Origin: Perca fluviatilis
Lineage: Eukaryota > Chordata > Actinopteri > Perciformes > Percidae
Length of the DNA stretch: 64,000 bases
Assembly: GCF_010015445.1 (NCBI RefSeq)
Contig: NC_053118.1
Span: forward strand, 12,567,937 to 12,631,936
Direction of reading: 5' to 3'
Part shown: positions 46,111 to 60,721 of the stretch, one piece after another
Layout of the letters: each line of letters starts with the position of its first letter
Position numbering within the stretch: the first letter of the stretch is position 1
Notes under the pieces: generated by a model
Databases searched by the model: none
Seen by the model: only the letters and a program-made list of their open reading frames with translations
What the model was told of the DNA's origin: nothing
Translations under genes and position numbers: made by a program

Positions 46111-46596
46111 CTACAGATTTTCAGCAGTAGGATCTGTCCGTCCTCTCAGTTTGCTCAAACGTGAGCTTTATGACAAATTGATGAATGACAAATGAAAAAT
46201 TTGAGAAGGGCGGAAGTAATCAAAGAGAACAAACAAGAGAAAATAGTGCTGTAGGTCAAAGGTAGACATTTTGACCTCTGGTAGTGCTATGGAGTAGTTT
46301 TCTTTTTTGTGTGAATCCCTTTTGTTTATGTAGTGCACATGATGCACATGCACGTGACAAACAGTGGAGCCAATGGTTTCATACTATTTCACTGAGCTAC
46401 AGGTGGCGGTAATGAGCCAAGATACACATCAATGTGCTAACAAAGGCAACTAGAAGGGCGCAGACCTTCCACAAGGCGTGCCCGATCTCACAATGTTAAT
46501 GCAGTGTGAATTTTGTCGGTTTTTCGTCGCCGTGACATTTGAATATTCCGGTTCAAAAAGGCTGTATATTGCCACCAAAATCACCCTCATCACTAC

Positions 46597-47272
46597 AAGG
46601 GCTGGGCGATAGGGAAAAAAAATCAGATATCACGATATTCTTGACCAAATACCTCAATATCGATATTGCGGCGATATTCTAGGGTTGACAACTGGTGCTT
46701 TAACAAAATATCTTCACACTTAGATTTTAGATAAATAATCATCAGTAATGTGGACATAATGTCTAAGTGGGGAAAAGGCAAATAACAGAACAGCTAGAAC
46801 AGTCTGCTAAGTTCAGAAAGGTACATCCCTTTACTGTAATGCAGCCTTTAAAACCAGGAAAAGACTAAACATGTCTTGAGCACTGGCAGAAGTGGTACAA
46901 CTATGTCTCAGATAAATGGCCTGACTGTATTTCTTCACTTTTTTGAAAATGATTTCTCCCTGTTTTATTTATAGTTTTGTTACTATGGTGTTATTTTTGT
47001 TTGTTCATTGTTCGTTTGTTTGTTGATCTCATCTTTTAATTTCTACACTTGAATAAGTAAGAGAATAAGTATATTGTTTGTCATAGAATCTGAAAAATTT
47101 TAATAGGTGTATGTGAGATTCTCAACAAATAAAATACAAATATTTTTTTTAAATAAAACCAGTAAAAGACAACACTTATGTCATATCAGGATATTACGAT
47201 ATCCAAAATCTAAGACGATATCTAGTCTCATATCACGATATCTATATAATATCGATACATTGCCCAGCCCTA
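46597..47272. mobile_element. 676-bp hAT MITE with perfect 8-bp duplication
   Basis: Ends AAGGGCTGGGCGATA and (inverted) TAGGGCTGGGCAATG; ATCACTAC flanks both sides (46589-46596 and 47273-47280). The body has 'atcacgatat' words at both ends. Confidence 0.88.
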
Positions 47273-47460
47273 ATCACTACTATCTTTTCCGCCACCATGA
47301 CTCTCTTGTTTATTTAGTCAACAAACTTCTTGTATTTATTGAATTATATTTTTAGCTAGTTTAGTATGCCGTGCCTGTTGCTAGCTGCGTGACCGTCACA
47401 ACACGGGCTCTGAAAACGCTCCATTCTGATGGACAGCACTTGCATTAACTGTAACTACTG

Positions 47461-47461
<1 letters not shown>

Positions 47462-47547
<86 letters not shown>
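47462..47547. repeat. (AT)n microsatellite
   Basis: About 43 units. Confidence 0.95.
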
Positions 47548-47552
<5 letters not shown>

Positions 47553-47579
47553 GTCATTTTTTTATAAGGGAGGATGTAA

Positions 47580-48263
<684 letters not shown>

Positions 48264-48935
48264 GAGGCCAGTGAAAATGTTACAGTGTTTACTTCTTTTT
48301 TATACCTCTCTTTCAAACTTGGTGCTGACTCATTTCATGTTCAAGCACTGCTTGGGCGGAGATTTTGTAGCTGAGATGCACATGCCTGACAACATGGCGA
48401 AAAGGAAAATTAGCGTTTCCCCAGGTGTCCTGTTTCCATCACTGCCCATCGGAGCTGGAGCCTATAAATATCTGTGTATACTGCAGAGTCTTTTGTCCCT
48501 GGAGTGAATGCCAATTGTAACCTTTCCCACTGCAGACAAAAGCCAGTTAGTGTGTGTTAGTGTTTTTTTTGGCCAGTGGGAAAGGGTTATTAGAAAGGGG
48601 AGGCAGAGGAGAGAAAGAAAGAGTGAGAAAAGTGAAAGGGTTAAAGAGACGAGATAGGGTGAGGAACAGAAAGCAGAAGAGTATATAAACTAGGTGGCGC
48701 CTCCCTGTTTCTATTTGAAGATCATATTCTAAAGCAAATGTTAGTGTAAGGCGGAGCCAGGAGGTGAGTGCTGGAGGAGTGTATTTCAAATCTTTGTGTA
48801 TATGGCCAGTTAAGAAGCCAAGAGCATCCTGGTGGATAGGTAAAGTATGGTGTATATTACATGCTTGCAAAGAAAAGCTACAAATCTTCACACTGGAGAG
48901 GCTGCTTTAAAAGTGACTTAAACAATTAATAGACC

Positions 48936-49287
48936 TAAATGTGCTGTAGGTAAGATTGTGAAGATCCAGGACTTAGCAACAAAATTTGATCATCGACAAC
49001 ATCTCCCCCCCTCCCCCCTTTCCGCTAAAGGGCAAAACGGTCTACTAAGCCCCTCCCCCCACAAGGGAGAATGAATGCGTGTGCATGAGCAGTGATTGAC
49101 ACGCAGTTAGACACGCAGTTAGACCCCCCCCCGGCCCTAATTGGTCCAGCTGAACAGGGAGCAGTGGATTTTTGAGGAGCCAGATTTTTTTTTTTATTAC
49201 CGGCTTCATGTAGTGCTTCTCGAACATAGGGTCATTCTTAGCAAATATGACAGAAAGTTAGTTTTATAAGTCTTACCTACTGCATCT
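48936..49287. mobile_element. MITE related to the 14969-15709 insertion
   Basis: The left end has GTGCTGTAGGTAAGATTGTG, and the right end ATAAGTCTTACCTACTGCAT followed by CTTTAA. The inner parts match in inverted sense (GTGATTGACACGCAGTTAGA, TTATAAGTCTTACCTACTGC). It is shorter than the first copy. Confidence 0.65.
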
Positions 49288-50068
49288 TTAATCGACTAAT
49301 CAAATAATCAACTAATTGTTTCAGATCTAATGTAGTTATAGCGGGAAAGCTAGTACACTACACACATCTTTTACAAAACAAACTAGAATTGTAATTCTGT
49401 TGCAGCAAATGGTTTGATGTAGGCTGATACCAATAATGGCTTTATTACCAATTAAGAATTTCTCCCTGTGGAGCCCCTACTCCAGCTCAGCCTGGCTCCA
49501 AGGATAAAGAGCTTTCTTTTCTGGCTCTGTCATGCTACTCGGCTCCGACTGCCCCTCTTCTTTTTCCTTCTGTCTTTAGGACTGTTTTCCACTTTGTTGT
49601 CTCCTTCTCTCTTACTTTCTCTCTACACTCTCCACTTCTTTCATTCTGTCTTCTCTCTCTCTCTCTGTCTGACACTTTTTTCCACCTATCTGAAAAGCTT
49701 GAAGAATCTCCCGTTTGTTTGAAACTGCTCTACTGCTTTTGTTGAGCTGCTGTCTCCTCTCCAATCCTCTCCAGCCTCTTTAAACCTCTCCTGTGATACT
49801 TCCCTTCTCTGACGCACCTCAGCATGTCCTTCACCCGTCACCTCTCCTCTCCTCTCCTTTTGTTAAGTCTTTTCCACTCATTTATCCCTTCCCTTACAAA
49901 CTCCTTGGAGCACAGGCTTTCTAGGCTCTATGCCAGTCTCACGCTCATACACTATCATCTTCTCTTTTCCACCCCACTCTTCTCGCTTATCCAACAGTAA
50001 GGTTACACAATAAGCTACAGGGCTGTTCAAAAGAGTCCTAACTCTTAAATATAGAGATGTATCTGTCA
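49288..50068. other. Gene-free pyrimidine-rich sequence
   Basis: Long C/T-rich stretch at 49550-49870 (CTCTCTCT and TCCTCTCCTCTCC runs). No exon supported. Confidence 0.45.
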
Positions 50069-50077
50069 CTCTGTCAT

Positions 50078-50499
50078 TAGTCTATATCCACCACGTTCCA
50101 CTGCCGGGATTGCTCCGTTGCCGCAGGAAATTCCACCGGATGCATGTCTTTCTGCTGATTTCCGTTACCTTCCGCTTTCTTTGTGTTGGAATTTTAAACT
50201 TGGGTGGATTTGTGAGGACTAACTGCTTCTCAGATGTCTGCATGGTAAATCTGTCCAATCTGAGTTTTCGGTTGCACGACTAAAAAAAACTTTTCAACGT
50301 TGTTTCCACCAAATCAAGTTCCTTCCCAAGGCTATTTTGAAGCGGCACCGGGAGCTTAGCACCACCCAAGACGATCGCGATTGGCTTAAAGAAATGCCAA
50401 TAAACCAGAGCATGTTTTTCTCCCATCCCGGAATGCTGTGTGGATTAGCCAGACCCTCCTCCGCAGTGCTGTAGAGGAAGGTCTGGCAACGCGAGACTA
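50078..50499 (-). mobile_element. TAGTCTCGC-family MITE, complete copy, minus orientation, 9-bp duplication
   Basis: Ends TAGTCTAT and (inverted) TAGTCTCGCGTTGCCAGACC. The left flank CTCTGTCAT (50069-50077) equals the right flank CTCTGTC..AT once the element at 50507-51364 and its own CTGTC duplication are removed. Confidence 0.85.
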
Positions 50500-50506
50500 C
50501 TCTGTC

Positions 50507-51364
50507 CAGGGTTTCCCGCAGAAAATTTGTTAGTTAAGGTGATAGGGTTGGGGGGAGGGGGTCTATAGTAGAGACTCCACCGAATATTAAATTTAAATAA
50601 TAAATAATTAATAAATAACCAGCTTTTCAAAATAACAGTTGCAATGTGCAATTTTAAGCTCATTAAACTATTTTCAAAAGTGCTATAACAATTTTACTGG
50701 CATTGCTCCCATTATCCTCCGTGATACGCGCTCTTCCACTTTGCCTGACAACTCTTCTCCAAAACAAACAGTGCTGAGATAACAGAGCTCAGGCCATAGC
50801 TTCACTCACTCAAGCAGATAGTATGCGTGAAATAAAAACAGGACACGTAATTTCACTGTGTGTATTGTTAACTACGCTAACTAACCGTGTATTGTGAAAA
50901 GTCATGTATTCACTTCATTGAAACAAGAGAAGAAAGCATCACTGATGGGAAGAACAGGACAGAGATACATATATAAATGCTCTCTGCCTGCCGTATGCCA
51001 ACGCTCCGGTAAGTCCACTCACCTAGTCTCTGCCCGGGCATGCCCCGGCTTCCACACATTTGTTGACAAACTCTGACGCACACGCGACGGTGAAATGGCG
51101 ATTTAACCCTTTAAATGTGAATAAATGACCGTTACACACACCGCCAGCAAATTCTTTTTCTGTTGTGATTGGTGGTATCTTGACAACTCGCCGTTACCTT
51201 GTTTCCTACAGACTGTGTTGATGCGACTTGTACATTACAGCCACTCAAACAGGACAGAGTAACACGACAGTTATATATTTTTTTTCTTTAAGACTCAGTT
51301 AAGGCGGCATGCGCGTGTTGTTAAGGCGGGCTGCCTTAACTGCAAAGTGCTGTGGGAAACCCTG
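50507..51364. mobile_element. 858-bp TIR element (CAGGGTTTCCC ends), CTGTC duplication
   Basis: Ends CAGGGTTTCCCGCAG and (inverted) CAGGGTTTCCCACAG, each followed inward by a GTTAAGGC/TAGTTAAGG word. Flanked by CTGTC at 50502-50506 and 51365-51369. It is inserted into the right target duplication of the previous MITE. No transposase. Confidence 0.82.
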
Positions 51365-51371
51365 CTGTCAT

Positions 51372-54061
<2,690 letters not shown>

Positions 54062-54070
54062 CCTATGCAC

Positions 54071-54507
54071 TAGTCTCGCTTTGCCAGACCTTCCTCCACA
54101 GCGCTGCGGAGGAGGGTCTGGCTAGTCCACACAGCATTCCGTGGATGGGAGAAAAACGCGCTCTGGTTTATTGGCATTTCTTTAAACCAGTCACAATCGT
54201 AATGGGTGGCGCTTAGCGCCGGACAGAGCCACGGTGCCGCTGCAAAATAGCCTCGGGAAAGGAACTTCTTTTGGGGGAACATGTGCTCGTTCAAAAGTTG
54301 TTTTAGTCATGCAACAGAAAACTCAGATTGGAACCTGCTGAGATCTGAGGAGCAGTTAACCATAATCCTCAGAAATCGACCAGAGTTTAAAATTCCAACA
54401 CAAAGAAAGCGGAAGGTCACGGACATCTGGCAGAAAAGATTGAAATCCGGTGAATTTCCGTTGGCAACGGAGCAATCCCGGAAGTGGAACGTCGTGGATT
54501 CAGACTA
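54071..54507 (+). mobile_element. TAGTCTCGC-family MITE, complete copy, 9-bp duplication
   Basis: It starts TAGTCTCGCTTTGCCAGACC and ends GTGGATTCAGACTA. Flanks CCTATGCAC (54062-54070) and CCCATGCAC (54508-54516) match at 8 of 9 positions. Confidence 0.87.
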
Positions 54508-54999
54508 CCCATGCACAGTCTGTATCTGTAACTTTAGGTCACAGAAACACATTGATAATGTAAAAAAATAATTCTGCATCTCTACATTTTTATAATCAGT
54601 TAATTGCTCAAGGCATTTTGCCATACACCTTCATGTGCCCAGTAAACCGTGTCAAAGTGATCTAGAAACCTGCCTTACATTAGTGCTGAAAGAATGAGTC
54701 AATACAAAAGTGATAGATGATAATTTGATAACCAATTCTTGCAGGTTACAGCTCCTAAAATGTGAATATAATTGTTTCCTATTTTACATTTTTAACAAAA
54801 AATTTTTATTTGTATTTGTTTACTGGAATCCAACAAATAACCAAATCTTTTGTAGTTCTTTTCTTCCTTACAGTTTTACATTGTACAGCAGTATTTGACG
54901 TCCCCTGTATCTGTCCTTGCCCTAATCTGTCCTTGTGCCACATGGTAGCAAACGGTTATCACCACTGCTCTTATCAATTGGCCTTTACAAACACACGCA

Positions 55000-55004
<5 letters not shown>

Positions 55005-55078
<74 letters not shown>
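55005..55078. repeat. (CA)n microsatellite
   Basis: About 36 CA units. Confidence 0.95.
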
Positions 55079-55079
55079 G

Positions 55080-56779
55080 CTTACAGTATGTGACTGCATG
55101 ACAATACTGAAAAATTCCACAGCACTAAGTCTTCATTGGAACTGTGTGTTTCAGGAGTAAAATGTCTAAAACGACTAATTCTTGGGTTTGATGCTCTTCT
55201 CTCTAATATCATTTACTGAATGGTTTTATTTGAAACAAGTCAGTGAAAGAAGCCGTGCATCAAATATAAACACGTGGTGTATCTCTTATATAGAGGGTTA
55301 AACAAGAACTAACGTTAAAAATACAGACACAACAACCTTTTGTGTCAAACAGCGAAACGTTAGCCTGCAGCGTACTACCCTGGCCGTTACGCACGCCGAC
55401 CCGTGGGCATGTGCCTTTCCATTGTCCTGGCACTCTAGTCTCGAGTTATAATGTCAACCGGATAACATTACAGGCTTATTATGACATATATGTACTTCAC
55501 ATTTTTAAGAATGATTATAGGCCTACTTTAGTAGTAAAAAAAAAAACGTTGCTATATTTTATTTAAGCCGTTTTAAGTCACTCAATGGGCCAGTCAATAC
55601 GAAATACAGAGATTTAACAACAGTTTCCTTTGCAAACGAAGTTGTTCAGAAGCTAACGTTAGCTTAAAAGCATTCTTAAAATTAGCCTGACGTTAGCTCA
55701 AATGTTCTTCATTTGCCTAAAAGGATGCTCACGAGCATATTTGGAAAATTTTAACTTCATAAACAAATTTCCTCAAATAAAGAAAACACTGAGGGGACAT
55801 ACTTCTGTGAAATATGAGCTAATTTCTTTGTTCTTACCTCTCACAAGTTGTATTTAGCAACTACAAAACAAGGAAATTTCTCCCAAGAAGGCGGATATCT
55901 GACTCAGAACAAGCGACTTTTCTCCACGCAGTACGCCAACACCCTGCCTGCCTTCTCCACTGTGACACTCAACAGGTTGGCTTGGTTTCAGAAAAGGGGG
56001 TTGAGTTTGAAAATGCTGGAAGTTTTGTCCGTGAATTCTGATCCGGGGTCGGTTTCTGTGGTCCGGCTGGCAGCTGAAGAGTACACAGCTGGAGACGAGC
56101 GGGGCGTTGAAGCTGATCCAGAGTCAGGACAGCGAGCCGGGACGAAGAGTAGTAAAGCAGTTAATGTTTGGTTGTCGACAACGACGATCTCGAAATGTGT
56201 CGGGCAGATTTAGCCTACTTCCATGTAGATTAATAGGAATAATATTACTATATACGGTGCATATCGATTATAGCTATGGACACTTTAGATCAATAACTGG
56301 CCTTCTCAGTTATAGAAGTCAAGCTGATCTACATTAGCCTATATACCTGTGAAAAACAATTCAGTGACATAGTAAAATCTGGTTTAGCATAGTGACATTT
56401 ATTTTCATTTTGAATGTGCACACCAATGGTTTCTAACAAATATTATATTTTAGTGGTAGTAGTTTTTTGTGTCATGTCAATATTGAAATGGTTGACCACA
56501 TGATTAATCTTTATCCTACATCAAAAGATGCAATGGACAGCATGACATAATGACAACATCACATTATGTTCCCAATGCATTTCAGTAGCCTATCATGCAA
56601 CATGTGATGACTGAACTAAGAAGCATACAGACCTAACTGCAAAGGTCCATGTGCATTTTCAGGGATATACATTTCTGAATATAAATTACCCTGGTTTACA
56701 TACCAGTAGGCTACAGATTTGGTGCAAAATGTATACATTTAAAAAAAAAAGAAAAGAAAAAAACAGTGGGGTGGGGGGG
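55080..56779. other. Sequence between FXYD gene B and the next repeats
   Basis: On the minus strand a good donor (GTGAGAG|GTAAGAAC, GT at 55837-55836) could end a non-coding first exon of FXYD gene A, with its promoter near 55.9-56.2 kb, just beyond the end of gene B. The 121-codon plus-strand frame at 55848-56213 has no recognisable domain. Evidence is positional only. Confidence 0.3.
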
Positions 56780-57010
56780 TGGGGGGCTTTATTTATTTTA
56801 TCTCTGGCGTATCAATCTATGAGACTACTTTTACATGGGATATCTTTGGACAGGTCTGTGCAGACATAATCGTCTGAGCTGGCGTGTTTCCTCCAAACCC
56901 TCCACCACGGACCCAAATCTCTCCACCCCTTGCCTGACAGCTCTTCGTCCTGGCCAAAACCGGTTTGTCAGGCATCATATCAGATTTCACTGTTGTCAAC
57001 TTCCACTTTT
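56780..57010 (-). CDS. FXYD gene B, last exon: K-VEVDNSEI-stop, 3' UTR and polyadenylation signal
   Basis: After the pyrimidine-rich acceptor ACCTTGTAG the exon gives K-K-V-E-V-D-N-S-E-I and TGA (coding part 57010..56980). About 180 nt further the minus strand has AATAAATAAAG at about 56784-56796, so the mRNA probably ends near 56770. A different reading frame here stays open to 56817 but does not fit the phase of the preceding exon (57208..57184, which ends in AA). Confidence 0.75.
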
Positions 57011-57256
57011 CTACAAGGTAAGAGAGGAGGGCGCCCGGCAGTTAGCATGGCAGTTTGGGATGAGACAGGGGAGAGATAGAGACAATAAGAGGGAGACAAG
57101 TGAAAGGGAGAGCAAGTCACATGTTAACGTTCAGACACCAAAACACACACACATTCAGTGACGGAGAAAAAAAAAAAACTTACTTGTTGTTCCCGGAGCA
57201 CTTGTTATCTGTGAAGGCAAAGTAGGATGGGTTACTGAGGTTACACACACACACAG

Positions 57257-57288
<32 letters not shown>

Positions 57289-58358
57289 ACACACGTCAAT
57301 ACACATTTATTATGTATTTATTGTGATTCTTATGTTGGCTTAGCTCTGAGACTTTGGGAATTTGAAAATACATTAAAATGCTTTCATGGGTTTACAATAC
57401 TGTTGTATTCATCTGTGTGGTTTCAGAACTTACGAAGTAAAACGCCTAATCCTCCAGCAAACAACAAGCCGGCAATTACCAGGCCTCCGATTCGTAGCTT
57501 TTCATAATCTGTTAAACAATGGTAAAAGTTAAGATTAATTAATCAGTTCCAAAGCAAACACATCGTAAAATGAATTGAAGAATCAACTGACATTCGATCC
57601 ATGCTTTATGTAAATATTTTACACGACAGATGTTTGCAGTGGTTGCTTTTGCCTGTAGTCTAAGTGAATACATGATACTCTGTTCTAGTTTTTTTTTTAA
57701 TAATCCACACAAAGAGTGAGACGTTAGGTCGTATAGTGCACATTATAATAATCAGGAGATAAAAAAATGTCTGTACTTACTGTAAACAAATGGATCTGCA
57801 GACCAAACACAAGAGGAGGAGGAGAAACCAGAAAGGGGGGCAAAGACAAAAAACAATGACATGACCCCCTTCAACTCGCTTTAATGGATGATTCAAAAGT
57901 GTGACCTTTTACTCCAAAATAGTACAGTGAATGTATAAGGTGGTGTAACAGCACATTGGTTCATGTTTCTAGGTTTACATTTGTCATTTACAGTCACGAT
58001 AAATTTGAATTTGGCCATTGTAATGGAGATAAAAGTTAATGGATTTAATTTCTTGCTGAACCAGTTTCTCAACAACAGAACTAGACTATTGGTGAAAGTA
58101 GAGTTTTGGCCTTACTTGCTTCAGTTTCCATGAAAAGGGTGAAGAGCACTGCAAGAAAGTCAGACAAATGAAATGTTAATTTTGTTGAGTGGAAATTGTC
58201 TTTAATGCATACAGTCAGTGGCCCTACAGAGTTTTTAAGAAATATGGTCATTTTTCTTTTAAAATCAAGTTCAGTGTTTGAGGATGTCAGGGTCATGAAA
58301 TGCTCATGAATTCCCTTTATTTACCTGCCAAAACAGCCACAATACTAAGATGTTCCAT
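56980..58358 (-). CDS. FXYD-family Na,K-ATPase regulator B (FXYD2-like size, 6 coding exons)
   Basis: Coding exons 58358..58325, 58148..58116, 57795..57781, 57508..57434, 57208..57184 and 57010..56980 (34, 33, 15, 75, 25, 31 nt) join in frame at GT/AG sites to 70 codons plus TGA. Residues 1 to about 21 look like a signal peptide (MEHLSIVAVLAVLFTLFMET). Then come NPFVYNYEKLRIGG, one membrane helix (LVIAGLLFAGGLGVLL), a short HNKCSGNNKK segment and the acidic end VEVDNSEI. The family modulates Na,K-ATPase at the plasma membrane; the GLLF-type helix and small tail recall FXYD2, but orthology is not claimed. The motif Asp is Asn (FVYN). A non-coding first exon ends at 60096 and a polyadenylation signal lies near 56785-56796, so the transcription unit is about 3.4 kb. 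It lies about 12.6 kb upstream of FXYD gene A on the same strand. Confidence 0.88.
57243..57295. repeat. (CA)n microsatellite with interruptions, in FXYD gene B intron
   Basis: CA units broken by CAGA, between coding exons 4 and 5. Confidence 0.9.
57434..57508 (-). CDS. FXYD gene B, exon 4: transmembrane helix
   Basis: 75 nt reading YEKLRIGGLVIAGLLFAGGL and then GVLL, followed by donor C|GTAAGT. The RIGG entry into the helix is family-typical. Length and phase match gene A exactly. Confidence 0.92.
57781..57795 (-). CDS. FXYD gene B, exon 3: 15-nt micro-exon with variant FXYD motif
   Basis: Only 15 nt between TCTGCAG and A|GTAAGT (a near-consensus donor). With flanking phases it reads N-P-F-V-Y and then N from the junction A|AT. 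Gene-prediction software often misses exons this small. Confidence 0.78.
58116..58148 (-). CDS. FXYD gene B, exon 2
   Basis: It encodes VLFTLFMETEA, the end of the signal peptide and the mature N-terminus. It is 33 nt long with the same phases as exon 2 of gene A, between CTTGCAG and A|GTAAGG. Confidence 0.82.
58325..58358 (-). CDS. FXYD gene B, coding exon 1
   Basis: ATG GAA CAT CTT starts 11 nt after the acceptor CTCTTAG. The exon encodes MEHLSIVAVLA plus one base, with donor G|GTAAAT. It has 34 coding nt, as in FXYD gene A. Confidence 0.82.
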
Positions 58359-60095
58359 CTTCAACACGACTAAGAGTCAGATAGAAAGAAAAGAAACAAA
58401 TACAGACACAGGGAGAGAGAAAAAAAAAGAGAGAACATGATTGAATATTTTTTTCCCATCACTTTCCCTTTGTTTCTCACACATTTACACACACACATGC
58501 CTACGAGCAACCAAGCACACACTTCTCCCTCTCCCCAGGAAGAATGTCCTTGTTGTGTGGAGGTCAGTGTCTCACCAGCAGGGATGCATTCTGGGTGTTT
58601 GGAGAGTAAACAGTGGATCATTTTTTGCCTAGGAGCGAAACCCAGCATGTTTCCAGACAACTTTCCTGCAACCTCCACTCTCCCTGCGTCGGCCCAAACA
58701 CTATCATGTGCTTTACTGGATCGAAAGATATTTCTTTCTCTCTCTTTCAGCTTCAACTGAGCAGTTGAATGTATTACCGACTTTAAACATGTCACGTCTT
58801 ATGTGGCATCCAACATAACAGCTTTCCAGAGACATGAATGAGTTTTATATAATGTGTATTTCAAAATCGATGCATATGCATTAACATATTCATAGTCACA
58901 ACAAGCGTTTGTTAAATTGTCAAATGTCAATACAGATCAACAGTTAACAGTTTAAAAAGCATAAAATTTAACTTTTGGTGGACCTACTGTACAGTATGCC
59001 CTCCCTAACTAACTGCCTAAAAAAAATATATGTTTTTGCAGACATTTAAAATATATATTAGGTGTATGAAAAAAGTTTGCATGCAACAGGACTTTTCAGC
59101 AACCGTAACCTCTAACTGATCTTTGAGCCTCCATGGAGGTTAGATTCTCTGTATTTTGGAAATTCAGTTGTGCCTTTCCTCTCTTTTTGCTCTGCTTGTC
59201 TCTGACTCAAACTACTTTTCCATTCTCAGATGTTTTTTTTTTTTTCTTTTCTTTTTTTTAACCATCCCAGACTGTTATTTAAACTTTGGATAGCAAAACA
59301 AGTTTTTCTGCATTCAGCTTCTTGCAGAGATATAGAGTTTTTCACCAGATTTTTATTTTTATTTTTTTTAAAGAACTGGACATCAAATAAAGCCAAAGAC
59401 AATGCAGCGACTCCTTATGGTGCTGCTATTGTCACTTTTCTTCAATCATGGCCTCTGTCCTCTGTTTAAAAAATGGTGTTGCAGCTATCAGTTAGCAGCC
59501 AAGGTCAAACTGTGGACAGGCCTTTGTCTTCTGAGTCCCATATCTTCCAGATCTCAGATGACACAGCAGAATAGATGCTTCTCACTGATGTTCTGTCAAC
59601 AGGCCCTGCCTCTTTCTTTTGTTAACCAAATCGCTGCAGCGCTGAACTAACATGTCTTTAAATCCTAATCCAATTTGATCAACAACAAAAAAAGTTCTGT
59701 AAATATAAAGCAATATGCTGCTTTTGTTAAGTCAAGAAAAACCACATGATGTCATGAAATGACAAACAAAAGCTCCACATGCAGGTAACCCCCCATAAAA
59801 TTCACTTCTCATCAAAAGCCTGTTTGCTATTTAATGTTTTATCATTTTTCTCAAAATCTCCAGTACAATTTAAAAGCTCATCTGTCATTAAATTCCTCAA
59901 ATGGCCTCTACCTACCCCATGTATTTCAGTCTATCTATGATAGTGAGAAACCCTCTGTTTTTATACTAAAACCTTCAGCATAAATAATAATTACACAAGA
60001 ATCACAACCCTTACGATCAACTTTTTCACAGAAAGGCCAACCTGACCCCTAACCCTGACTCCCATCCTGCCTCGCTCCACCATACCTGTGCTTAC

Positions 60096-60182
60096 CTGAG
60101 CTGAGCTGATGGTTCAGGAGCAGAGAAGTGTTTGAGAATGTTCCAAGACACCTGCCTGAAAGTGTGCACTTTCTATTTTATC
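60096..60182 (-). promoter_or_regulatory. Non-coding first exon and TATA-like promoter of FXYD gene B
   Basis: A good donor (GCTCAG|GTAAGC) at 60095-60094 ends a probable 5' UTR exon that would splice to the acceptor at 58370-58371. On the minus strand GATAAAATAG lies at 60182..60173, so transcription would start near 60145-60150, giving a first exon of about 50 nt. This is inferred from spacing only. Confidence 0.5.
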
Positions 60183-60689
60183 TGCATAAGTAGCACCTGC
60201 TCCTCCTCTTTGTTTGGGATGTAAACTTTGGTGTGTGCAGCGTGTCAACGGTGTGACGGACATGCATACAGTAGACCAGTATTCATGTTATTCCATAAAC
60301 ATCAGCATGTGTGCACGTGCATCATGGAGTGAAAGTAATTTGCTTCAGAGGGGCCATTTTTATTTATAGTTACTGTAATACACTGTACACTTACTATTCT
60401 TAATCTTACACTGAGACACAGATTCAAATGTTCATATTAATCTTTAACATAAGATTTGTTTACACTGCCTGTGATTCAGCAGCAAGACTGCTTTGACACA
60501 CCGGTGACAGTCAATGAAGCCTTCACACTGTGTCAAAGTATCAAAGTGGCCAAATCAGAAGGGATATCAGTCATGGAAAATATATGGGGAAAAACTATGA
60601 GATGATAACTTCACAAATACAACAAAAGTAACTTTAGTTTTTCTTCTTTTTCATGTTTAGTCTTAAGTTTCAGATGAGACAAAGAATTG

Positions 60690-60721
<32 letters not shown>

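Noticed and set aside
55848..56213. 121-codon plus-strand open frame
   Set aside because: No domain, no matching splice partner, and it overlaps a better minus-strand donor site; probably chance in a GC-richer patch.
56817..56999. Alternative C-terminus for FXYD gene B (long open frame ending at 56817)
   Set aside because: Exon 5 ends with two bases of a codon, so the acceptor at 57011 forces the frame that stops at 56980. The longer frame would need a different phase, and a 60-residue tail is unusual for this protein size.
56879..57019. Plus-strand exon ending TACAAG|GTAAGAG
   Set aside because: The donor-like sequence is the reverse complement of the FXYD gene B last-exon acceptor region; no acceptor or open frame supports a plus-strand exon.
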